From contig CALCSP010000158.1 in the NCBI GenBank assembly GCA_937893785.1, forward strand, positions 1 to 14,283: a stretch of DNA of 14,283 nt, written 5' to 3'. Below are positions 1 through 6,906 of this stretch, in pieces. Source of the DNA: an uncultured Verrucomicrobiales bacterium. GTDB lineage: Bacteria; Verrucomicrobiota; Verrucomicrobiia; Verrucomicrobiales; DEV007. Under the pieces are notes generated by a model, which ran no database searches, was not told the origin of the DNA, and saw only the letters and a program-made list of their open reading frames with translations. The position numbers and the translations under genes are program-made. Every line of letters begins with the position of its first letter. Positions within the stretch are counted from its first letter, which is position 1.

Positions 1-542
1 GAGACATCCCGATTATCTCCCTGACCTTCGAAGCGTTTGATGCCATTGCTGGCAGCCATGAATCCTGCAAGGTGCCCGCCTGCGGAACCTCCCATCGATA
101 CAATGCGACTCGGATCGATATTGAAACGTTTGGCATTCTTACGTGTCCAGCGGATAGCCGCCTTGCAATCGTGTACAGCAGCTGGGAAGGGTTTTTCTCC
201 ACTAAGTCGGTAAGATGGAATTGCGCAGACATAACCTCTCTGTGCGAGAGCTTGTGCGAGACTTGCAAAGATTCCGGGTCGTCCATTTTGCCATCCCCCA
301 CCAAAAAACAGGACGATAGCCGGACAGGGGGTTTCGGCTTTTTCTGGTCGATATAGATCGAGTGTCAGGCGCCTGCGTTTTTTTTCGTCCACATAGGTGA
401 ATATGATGTGCGGTTCCTGAATAATGCCTTCATGCATGTCAGGCTTTACACGGCTGCGGTCAGGTCTTTTTGCGACTTTTTCATCGGCCTGCGACAAGGA
501 GGTCAGCCATATAGAGGCGATGGTTATGAGGAGTCTTTGCAT
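1..542 (-). CDS. Secreted alpha/beta-hydrolase esterase (N-terminal 180 residues, cut by the window edge)
   Basis: The minus frame is open from an ATG at 540-542 to base 1 with no stop, so the C-terminus lies outside the window. Residues 1-19 form a Sec signal peptide (hydrophobic LLITIASIWL, likely cut after LSQA). The oxyanion loop GGGW is at 81-84, with Phe80 where many relatives have the His of HGGGW. The nucleophile elbow GGSAGG (151-156) gives catalytic Ser153. Family knowledge: this arrangement is typical of carboxylesterase/acetyl-xylan-esterase-like hydrolases of about 270-310 residues (BD-FAE/esterase-lipase group), whose Asp and His would lie beyond the edge. It starts 10 bases after the stop of the FG-GAP gene, so it is probably last or near-last in the same operon. 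Removal of acyl groups from a polysaccharide is inferred from context; a peptidase or lipase role cannot be excluded. The start has no Shine-Dalgarno sequence, but the signal peptide fixes it well. Confidence 0.88.
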   Translation of the reverse strand, partial: MQRLLITIASIWLTSLSQADEKVAKRPDRSRVKPDMHEGIIQEPHIIFTYVDEKKRRRLTLDLYRPEKAETPCPAIVLFFGGGWQNGRPGIFASLAQALAQRGYVCAIPSYRLSGEKPFPAAVHDCKAAIRWTRKNAKRFNIDPSRIVSMGGSAGGHLAGFMAASNGIKRFEGQGDNRDV

Positions 543-552
543 CTGGTTTTTG

Positions 553-1761
553 CTATTGGGAGGTTGCAGGATTCTCGAACCAAATTACTCCCCAGCCACC
601 ATTTTCATCAGTTGTAATAATGTCAAGATCACCGTCATCATCAAGGTCACCAAGCCAGGCATTGTCCATTTTTTTTCTTGTCTCGGATCCCGGCATAATG
701 ATTGGAGTCGCTTTCCAGTTTGTAGGTTCCATGGGATCTCCTGAATGGGTGGCAGTCCATAAGTCACCGCCCTTCGGGATGACTACAATTTCCTTTTTAG
801 TGGGATCACCGTCCAAATCGGTTACAGCGACTCCCTTTGGAAAGTTGCCCGATGGTTGATCGATAATGATTTCCTTGAAGGTGGGTTCGCCGATTTTGTT
901 CGTGCGCAGCAAAACGATCAGTTTGCGGGCCAGTTTTCCAAGGCTTCCGCCGGTAATGATAAAGTCTTCTATTTTGTCACCATTTACGTCTCCTATGGTC
1001 ATGAACATCGGTTCGTGGTGTCTATGTAGAGTCTTGCGTTGCCAGATATTGTGCACTTTGTCTCTGCCGGGATTGACATACCAGCATATCTCCTTACCCC
1101 GGTCTGGAACGACCATATCCATGTCACCATCACCATCGAGGTCGCGCATGATGCAGTTCATTGGCCAGCGATTTTTTCCAATGATGTGTTTTTTCCAGTT
1201 GTGAGCCATGTGTTTACCGGTTTTGGGTTGTTGATACCATTCTTGGGCTCCGACGATCAGGTCGTTAAGCCCATCGCCATCGACATCGGTTACGGTTGGT
1301 ACTCGTCGCTCATGGTTAAAGAGGATCATTTTCTTCCATGAGGAGGCATTCGTTGCTTTTTTTTGCCCAGGGTTGAAATAAACCCATCCTCCATTTGCGA
1401 TATAGTCGAGGTCTCCATCATTATCGAGATCACCGATGCCTGAATCCTCGCACTGGCCATGTGTGAACTCGACATATCGGTCCCAGGTTTTTCGGGTTTT
1501 ACCGGGTCCCGGGTTAAAATAGAGACGGCTGTATTTTCCCTCTTCGTAGTTTACAAACAGATCATGATTCCCGTCACCATCCCAATCATGAACGTTAATA
1601 CCATCCGGGCCATGGTCTTTAGGGTCAGGATGTATTGTGTTGCAGCGCCAACCGCTCGGGCCTGCTTTACCGCTATAAATTTTCCAGTTCTCTTCCTTGT
1701 CTTCAGCTTGTAATAAGCCTCCGGTGAAAAGAAGTGTGTAAACTAGTAGAGAAAGTTTCAT
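553..1761 (-). CDS. Secreted FG-GAP/VCBS repeat beta-propeller protein with seven calcium-type motifs
   Basis: This 402-residue protein starts with a Sec signal peptide (residues 1-19, cut near LLQA). Seven Asp-rich motifs of the DxDxDG type follow at residues 59, 111, 159, 207, 258, 315 and 372 (for example DWDGDG, DLDNDG, DLDDDG), 48-57 residues apart. Each is followed by a hydrophobic strand, and several by an aromatic W-x-NPG or W-F-E-N-P segment. Family knowledge: FG-GAP/VCBS units bind calcium and build integrin-alpha-like propellers; seven units match a complete seven-bladed propeller. Motifs five (DVNGDK) and six (DLDGDP) depart from the consensus, so those calcium sites may be weak. 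No enzyme motif is visible. It lies 22 bases after a sulfatase and 10 before an esterase, so a glycan-binding or scaffolding role is plausible, but this is inference. A rhamnogalacturonan-lyase-like fold is a less likely alternative. Confidence 0.9.
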   Translation of the reverse strand: MKLSLLVYTLLFTGGLLQAEDKEENWKIYSGKAGPSGWRCNTIHPDPKDHGPDGINVHDWDGDGNHDLFVNYEEGKYSRLYFNPGPGKTRKTWDRYVEFTHGQCEDSGIGDLDNDGDLDYIANGGWVYFNPGQKKATNASSWKKMILFNHERRVPTVTDVDGDGLNDLIVGAQEWYQQPKTGKHMAHNWKKHIIGKNRWPMNCIMRDLDGDGDMDMVVPDRGKEICWYVNPGRDKVHNIWQRKTLHRHHEPMFMTIGDVNGDKIEDFIITGGSLGKLARKLIVLLRTNKIGEPTFKEIIIDQPSGNFPKGVAVTDLDGDPTKKEIVVIPKGGDLWTATHSGDPMEPTNWKATPIIMPGSETRKKMDNAWLGDLDDDGDLDIITTDENGGWGVIWFENPATSQ

Positions 1762-1783
1762 TGTTGCCGGCAGGCTGGGTGCT

Positions 1784-3208
1784 TTATTTTTTTTGTCCCC
1801 TTAATAGGTCAACGTAATCCCTGAGCCGGGGCAGTTTTCCTGGTTGTGATATGATCGGTGTTGCCTTCTCCACGAATGCGGCGGGGCGGGTATCTTCAAC
1901 AATTTGCTCTCTATGAGCATCCAGCATGGACTTGAGTTGCTTGACAATATCGGGATGTTTACTGGCTAGGTCGTTCTTTTCCCCAATGTCCTTTAACAGG
2001 TTATAGAGTTCCGGCTTGTTACGCTTCCCCATGACCAGTTTCCAGTTGTCTCTGCGTATGCCCTCCACTTCATAATAAAGGGCCTTGTGTGGCGATTTGA
2101 CCCCGGGTTCACCAAGCAGCACGCCAAGGACATTCTGCCCGTCAATGGTGCGGTCGATGGGAATATCGGCACCGGCCAGCTTGGCGAGTGAAGGCAGCAG
2201 ATCGATGGTAGTTGCAATTTCGTTGCTCACTTTAGCGGCCGGTATTGTTCCCGGCCACCAGGTGAGTGTCGGCACTCGCATGTGACCTTCATACTTGGGG
2301 CCGCCTTTGCCGCCGCGCAAGGGTCCCATGCTCATGCCGCCGGCTCCTCCATTGTCGGAGGTAAAAATGACCATTGTCTGATCCTGTATTTTGAGCTGGC
2401 GAAGGGTAGCAAGGATTCGGCCCACGCTGTCGTCGACCTCTTCGACGTTGGACCGGTCGACGTTGCCCTCCGCCCTCTTGAGAATGTGTGGGCGTGCATA
2501 TCGCGGCTTGTGCACGTAAGCGTGGGGAATATAACAGAAGAATGGGCTTTCCTTGTGTTTCTTGATGAACCTGACTGCCTCGTCGGTGACAATTTCGCAA
2601 AGCAATGCCTGGTCCTGGTCATCACTGACATAGGCGACTGCCTTGTCTTGGCGAATGATCGGCAACGGTGTATAGGGCCCCCGGTTGGTTAAGGGATTGC
2701 CTCTCTTGTTACCCGGCCACATGTCGTTGGAATAGGGGATCCCGAAATATTCGTCGAAGCCCTGGGCCAGGGGCAGGAATTTTTGCTGGTCGCCTAGGTG
2801 CCACTTGCCGAAGCACCCTGTGGTATACCCCTTCTTCTTGAGTAATTCGGCGATGGTGATTTCGTCCGGATGCAGGCCGCGGTCTTCACCGGGGAAGACG
2901 ACGCGACCATCCATACCAATGCGGTTGGCGTAGGTGCCGGTCATCAGTGCTGCGCGTGATGGCGTGCATGCCGTGTTGGAAACATAAAAATCAGTCAGCT
3001 TAAGTCCTTCCTTGGCCATCCGGTCCAGATGGGGCGTCTTGTTTACCTTGTTGCCGAAAGGGCCGATATCCCCGTAGCCCATGTCGTCGATAAAGATTAG
3101 GACGATATTGGGGCCGCGAAAGGGCGCCGCATGAGCCTGGGTACAGAAGGTCAACAGTAGGCAGAGGAAGGACAGCCTCTTTAGGTAGTTCAAGAGCATT
3201 GCGTGCAT
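1784..3208 (-). CDS. Secreted type I sulfatase, arylsulfatase-A-like (CTPSR)
   Basis: This formylglycine-dependent sulfatase would hydrolyse sulfate esters outside the cytoplasm. The frame is open to an ATG at 3277 (497 codons), but the signal peptide (hydrophobic LSFLCLLLTFC, cut after AHA) fits better from the ATG at 3208 or 3199, so I start at 3208 (474 residues). Numbered from 3277: metal ligands in IDDMGYGD (Asp64, Asp65), the CTPSR maturation motif at 104-108 with Cys104 converted to formylglycine, GKWHLG with Lys158 and His160, His252/His256 in PHAYVH, SDNG at 307-310, and GGKGG with Lys324. All canonical residues are present. Length is normal for family S1. The closing codons include eight A in a row before the stop. 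It lies 22 bases upstream of the FG-GAP gene and 137 bases after the propeller hydrolase. Substrate is unknown; a carbohydrate sulfate is inferred from the neighbours. Confidence 0.95.
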   Translation of the reverse strand: MHAMLLNYLKRLSFLCLLLTFCTQAHAAPFRGPNIVLIFIDDMGYGDIGPFGNKVNKTPHLDRMAKEGLKLTDFYVSNTACTPSRAALMTGTYANRIGMDGRVVFPGEDRGLHPDEITIAELLKKKGYTTGCFGKWHLGDQQKFLPLAQGFDEYFGIPYSNDMWPGNKRGNPLTNRGPYTPLPIIRQDKAVAYVSDDQDQALLCEIVTDEAVRFIKKHKESPFFCYIPHAYVHKPRYARPHILKRAEGNVDRSNVEEVDDSVGRILATLRQLKIQDQTMVIFTSDNGGAGGMSMGPLRGGKGGPKYEGHMRVPTLTWWPGTIPAAKVSNEIATTIDLLPSLAKLAGADIPIDRTIDGQNVLGVLLGEPGVKSPHKALYYEVEGIRRDNWKLVMGKRNKPELYNLLKDIGEKNDLASKHPDIVKQLKSMLDAHREQIVEDTRPAAFVEKATPIISQPGKLPRLRDYVDLLRGQKK

Positions 3209-3345
3209 GGGCTTTGATTTCCGGGTTTTCAGGTGACTGCTAATGAGTGTAGATCCATGCCGGCTAAGACAATGCATTGAATGGGTAAAAGGTCACCTCG
3301 GCGGCAACCCCAATTATTGCAAAGAGCAGCCGGGAAGAGTCGTTG

Positions 3346-4851
3346 TTACTTGAAGGAGAGGTGCAGGCTCTCAATGATGGGCTTTGATTTATTTTCCGTG
3401 GTGTCGGAGATTTTCAGATCGGCATGGAAAGCATAACCGGCAGGCAGTCCCGCGAGATCTATGGCGGCAGGGGTCCGCTTGATTTGTTTGGAGAAGCCGG
3501 GGATGTAGTCGTAGGTTTCCTTGACTTCAGTCCATTTTGTCCACTGGTTGACCTTGCCGTCGTTGTCCGTGTCGACACCGACTCTGGCCTCAATTTTTTC
3601 CACCCACGGTCCGGGACTGACGTAATCATTGGATGTTTGTGTAACCAGGTAGAAGCGGCCTTCGGCGAATCCAATATCAGGATCAGGATGCCCCTTGCCT
3701 ATTTCATCACAGAAGGAGAAAGGCTTGTTGATGCTTGAGGACGTAAACCAAGCAATACGGATCCCTTTATTGGCCGGGTGGTAGTCGCAGAAGAGATAAT
3801 ACTGGCCGCCGATGGCAATGGAGGCCCAGTCGCCATAAGCATTTTGTTTGGGCTCATGAATCTCGTATTTCGCGACGTTGGTCTTGAACCTTTTTGGGTC
3901 TTCCCCTTTCCAGTGCGGGTGCAGATATTCGGCAATTTTTCCGGTCGGCTTGGTACGCTCGTCCACTGCAGGGGCGAGGATAGAGAACTTGTCGATTCCA
4001 TTCTGGCTTACGGCATGGCCGGCCAACGGGGAATCCCAGGAGTGCTTGCGGGCATTGATTGGGCTCCAGTCCTCGAAGATGATATGGAATTTGCCCTGGA
4101 TGTCCCGGATAACAGCGCAATCCGAACCATGCGAGGGGTCGTTCAGGGCGATACCCATGTTCTTGCCCGGTTTGCCGTCCGTCAGGTCTGTGTCGATGAA
4201 AAGGTGAGGGTCCTGGTCGTTGGGGAAGTCGTAGTAAATGAAGGTTTTTCCGTCCACCTGCTCGGCTGTCGTCACCCAGCGGGCAAACCCGGGGGTGACG
4301 CATCCGTGGTGCACCCAGTGGACCATGTCCTTGCTTTGCCATGCATGGTACCCCCCCTGTCCCTTGACGAGTCCGCCGGGGGCGTTGAACTGGTTAGGGA
4401 GAGGGGTGGTTTTCAAGGCAATATCGAACCCATCAAGTTGAGCATCGCGGGCCTCGAAGGCAGGTGCTCCGGCCGGTTTCTTTCCTTTTCCCCCGGGCAT
4501 TGGTCCGTAGCGGCCGAACATCCAATAGTTATCCGGCCCCATGGACAGGAAAACGGGGGCGTCGCGCAGGTTCTTTGGACCGACCCGCGGCTTCGCTTCC
4601 CAGTTTTGCCAGAGTGCCGACTGCTGAACAGTCAGCGAAGCCACTGAGCGTTTACGGTCGGATTTGTGGAGCGTGGCGGTGAAATTCCCGGTCTTTCCGG
4701 CGGCTGATGCCGTGCCGTTTTCAATGATGACATCCTTTGCTGTGGTCAGAGCCTTTTCCCATTGGACCTGAGTGTCGATGATCAATGGATCGCCGGCAAA
4801 CAGTGTTTGAGTCAGCAGCACGGCAATCGGATAGGTGATGGAATATTTCAT
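3346..4851 (-). CDS. Secreted GH43/GH117-like beta-propeller protein, probable glycoside hydrolase
   Basis: This 501-residue protein has a Sec signal (residues 1-19, cut before GDPL). From about residue 95 it shows repeated propeller-like strand segments typical of GH43-like or GH117-like folds: PDNYWMFGRYGPM (106-118), YHAWQSKDMVHWVHHG (168-183), KTFIYYDFPND (202-212), SHGSDCAVIRD (240-250), KFHIIFEDWSPINARKHSW (254-272), GQYYLFCDYHP (349-359) and GHPDPDIGFAEGRFYLV (387-403). Candidate catalytic acids are Asp213/Asp214, Asp244, Glu260/Asp261 and Asp390/Asp392, but I cannot assign them. Residues 20-90 look like a separate small N-terminal domain. DTDNDG (427-432) may bind calcium. Its ATG overlaps the stop of the upstream membrane protein gene (ATGA), which suggests translational coupling. 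The sulfatase next door suggests that it acts on a sulfated or anhydro-sugar glycan. The fold call is moderately sure; activity is not shown by sequence. Confidence 0.75.
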   Translation of the reverse strand: MKYSITYPIAVLLTQTLFAGDPLIIDTQVQWEKALTTAKDVIIENGTASAAGKTGNFTATLHKSDRKRSVASLTVQQSALWQNWEAKPRVGPKNLRDAPVFLSMGPDNYWMFGRYGPMPGGKGKKPAGAPAFEARDAQLDGFDIALKTTPLPNQFNAPGGLVKGQGGYHAWQSKDMVHWVHHGCVTPGFARWVTTAEQVDGKTFIYYDFPNDQDPHLFIDTDLTDGKPGKNMGIALNDPSHGSDCAVIRDIQGKFHIIFEDWSPINARKHSWDSPLAGHAVSQNGIDKFSILAPAVDERTKPTGKIAEYLHPHWKGEDPKRFKTNVAKYEIHEPKQNAYGDWASIAIGGQYYLFCDYHPANKGIRIAWFTSSSINKPFSFCDEIGKGHPDPDIGFAEGRFYLVTQTSNDYVSPGPWVEKIEARVGVDTDNDGKVNQWTKWTEVKETYDYIPGFSKQIKRTPAAIDLAGLPAGYAFHADLKISDTTENKSKPIIESLHLSFK

Positions 4852-5435
4852 GAGTAGTGATGTTGGTGAGATTTATCCCACTTGGAGATGTAGTAACGGC
4901 CGTCCCGATCGAGTTGTTCAACAGATTTTTCTCCCTGTAACCGAGACCAGGACCACCAGAGATTCATGAAATTGAGCATCCACAACTCCACCGATCCTAA
5001 ACAGATGATAAAAAGAATGGTAGGCCCCAGGATTCCATCAACACCAAAAATCATCTCAAGCCATAAGACCCCGATGAGGAAGCATAGGGAAAATCCCAGT
5101 ATGCCATACAGCCAAGCCTTGACCTTATCAGGTCTGAATGTCGAGATGTCGCAACGCAAGCACCCCCTCCCTCCTAAAAACGCGCTCCAAACACCTTGGT
5201 TATTATCAGGCTGGAGGAAATGCTTCCGAAGATGTGATTTGCATCGGTAACACCAATATTCCGCGGAGTTTGGCACTAACGGGCTTTTCCGGAGCAGTTC
5301 TTCTCCCGAGCCGCCGCAGTTCGCGGCATGGTGGTTGGGCGCGGAGGAGGTCGCCAATCGCGATGACTTGCAAACAGCAGCAGAGACAAGCATAATCAAG
5401 CCGATCACAAAGAGCATGGCGAGGATAGTCATCAT
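4848..5435 (-). CDS. Small membrane protein with paired CxxC motifs (unknown function)
   Basis: I do not recognise this 195-residue protein. An N-terminal hydrophobic segment (residues 3-21) is a membrane anchor or signal. A Cys-rich middle part contains CYRC (62-65) and CLRC (92-95), spaced like a zinc ribbon, with an extra Cys40 and a His pair at 35-36. Two hydrophobic segments at about 108-130 and 136-158 are probable membrane helices; the second is Trp-rich (LWMLNFMNLWWSW). The tail is charged and ends in HQHHYS. Two ATGs are adjacent (5435 and 5432). The stop codon overlaps the ATG of the propeller hydrolase by four bases. The two are therefore probably made together, and this may be the first gene of a five-gene unit after a 133-base gap. 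Metal binding and membrane location are predictions; no function should be assigned. Confidence 0.72.
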   Translation of the reverse strand: MMTILAMLFVIGLIMLVSAAVCKSSRLATSSAPNHHAANCGGSGEELLRKSPLVPNSAEYWCYRCKSHLRKHFLQPDNNQGVWSAFLGGRGCLRCDISTFRPDKVKAWLYGILGFSLCFLIGVLWLEMIFGVDGILGPTILFIICLGSVELWMLNFMNLWWSWSRLQGEKSVEQLDRDGRYYISKWDKSHQHHYS

Positions 5436-5568
5436 CTGAGGTAAACCTTATCGATTCTTTGCCTGCAGGGCAACCCTCTCCGCGTCCTACGCATCATTTT
5501 CCGGTGAATTATTCCGGGAAGCCCTTGGTCGCCCTCATGCCGCAGCGCAAGGGAGGTCATCGAATTCC
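5436..5568. other. 133-base intergenic gap, possible promoter region for the five-gene unit
   Basis: The gap separates the DUF1552 gene from the start of the membrane-protein gene, and is the likeliest place for a promoter reading leftward. It holds a short inverted repeat TTGCC-tgcag-GGCAA (5459-5473), whose near edge is 24 bases before the ATG at 5435. A second imperfect one (TTCCGG/CCGGGAA around 5501-5522) is also present. I see no convincing -35/-10 pair, no T-tract terminator and no Shine-Dalgarno sequence. Confidence 0.35.
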
Positions 5569-6906
5569 TTACAGCTCAAGCGCGTCTTGTGCCTCAGCAA
5601 AGCGGCCGGCTGGGATGTCCATCCGCTGCATCATGGCGAGGTGGAGGCGAGACATGGAAGTATTGTCCCTTGGCTTGAGGTAATGCCCGGTCTTGATCGT
5701 GCCGTTGCCACCGCCTGCAAGGAGGACGGGCAAGTCCTTCTCCTCGTGCTCGTGCCCGTCGGCGATACTGGATCCATAGACGATCATTGAGCGATCGAGC
5801 ACGCTCACACCATCAGCATCCTTGAGTTGCTTCAGTCGACCCAGGAAAAACGCGAGTTGCGCATGATGCCACCTGGTGACTTCATTGTATTGGTCCTTTT
5901 TGGTTCGGACATCGCTCCATTTGGTCATGCCATCATCGTCTTCCGTTCGCCCACTGGCATCTTTCCAGTGGGACAGAGCATGCCAGGTTCCCTTTACCCC
6001 GGGTAGGAAATTGAAATATCGATTACTCTGCCCGTGGTCCAGCATGAAGGTCGAAACACGTGTTGATTCCGACCAGAAAGCCAGTGCCATAAGGTCGAGC
6101 ATCTGCCGCACGTATTCCTCATGGTTTGTCGGGATTCCCGGCTTCGGACGCTTGAGGGTATCCGTTAATGCATGATCAGCAGCTACACGCCTTGATTGTC
6201 TTTCCGCAAATTCCAGACGCTTCTCTATTGCCCTTACTGAATCAAGATACTCGTCGATCTTTTGCCCGTCGGCAATACTGGCTCGCCTCTTGAGGTCCCT
6301 TGACTGTGTTAAAACAAGGTCCAGCACGCTCTTGTTCACGAATCCTTCCTGTGCGCGCCGGAACAGTTTGTCAAAAATTGCCCGGGGAATGGTTTCTCTC
6401 ACCGCGGGTACATTGCGCTTTCTCCAGGAGAGACAATTGCGTGATAAACTCCCGGAGAAGCTACCTTCCCCCGAGGTGCTCAGCTCCAGCGATGGCAGCG
6501 GGGATTTATCAGCGAGATATTGAGCGGCTATCTGGTCCACTGAAGGACCACCCACGTCATTTTTCCGGCGATTATAAGCCCCCCCCGTGAGCCAGGTTGC
6601 GGTACCTGCTCCGTGTCCATTGCCGCGCGGTGTCCACAAGTTGCTGGTGATAACCAAACTCGATTTGTGCTCCTCGAGCGGGTCCATCCATTCATTGAGT
6701 TGTTCCAGTTTTCCGGATTTACCGACCTTGCGGGGCACCCAGGATCCACTCGCAGTGCCATTTGGGAAATAGAGATACGCTAGCCGCGTGTTGGACTTGG
6801 CGGCTTGCGTGCCGATGCCGGGCTTGGCAAGGCTCTCGAGTGAGGGAAGAGCCAGGCAAGCTCCGATTCCCCTGAGAAAGGAGCGGCGGTTGGCAGGTTC
6901 AGTCAT
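5569..6906 (-). CDS. DUF1552 (HXXSHH family) protein with Tat signal
   Basis: This 445-residue protein has a twin-arginine signal (RRSFLRG, residues 7-13) followed by a hydrophobic stretch (IGACLALPSL), so it should be exported folded. The body matches the DUF1552 family: YLYFPNG (45-50), NGHGAG (96-101), LTGG (107-110), LELSTSGEG (140-148), the helix YLDSVRAIEKR (220-230), AFWSESTRVSTFML (276-289) and the end motif DLPVLLAGGG (391-400) with TGHYL. The family motif HXXSHH appears as HALSHW (309-314), so the last His is replaced by Trp. An acidic insert (residues about 316-332) follows it. Family knowledge: the function is unknown, and members are usually encoded directly after a DUF1592/PSCyt1 gene, as here. 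Its ATG overlaps the upstream stop by four bases (ATGA). A metal-dependent AlkP-like role is possible but unproven. Confidence 0.93.
   Translation of the reverse strand: MTEPANRRSFLRGIGACLALPSLESLAKPGIGTQAAKSNTRLAYLYFPNGTASGSWVPRKVGKSGKLEQLNEWMDPLEEHKSSLVITSNLWTPRGNGHGAGTATWLTGGAYNRRKNDVGGPSVDQIAAQYLADKSPLPSLELSTSGEGSFSGSLSRNCLSWRKRNVPAVRETIPRAIFDKLFRRAQEGFVNKSVLDLVLTQSRDLKRRASIADGQKIDEYLDSVRAIEKRLEFAERQSRRVAADHALTDTLKRPKPGIPTNHEEYVRQMLDLMALAFWSESTRVSTFMLDHGQSNRYFNFLPGVKGTWHALSHWKDASGRTEDDDGMTKWSDVRTKKDQYNEVTRWHHAQLAFFLGRLKQLKDADGVSVLDRSMIVYGSSIADGHEHEEKDLPVLLAGGGNGTIKTGHYLKPRDNTSMSRLHLAMMQRMDIPAGRFAEAQDALEL

Noticed and set aside
553..1761. DNA-level tandem repeat from recurring Asp-rich codons
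   Set aside because: The similarity is explained by seven FG-GAP protein motifs 48-57 residues apart; the DNA between them is not repeated.
3209..3277. N-terminal extension of the first sulfatase from the ATG at 3277
   Set aside because: The extra 23 residues are polar and would bury the signal peptide behind a long charged region; starts at 3208 or 3199 give a normal signal peptide.
3778..4647. Plus-strand open frame of 289 codons opposite the propeller hydrolase
   Set aside because: It lies fully antisense to a gene with clear family signatures and a signal peptide, has no recognisable domain, and its composition follows the opposite strand.
5501..5522. Imperfect stem TTCCGG/CCGGGAA as a terminator after the membrane-protein promoter region
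   Set aside because: The stem is short with a bulge and has no T-tract on either strand.
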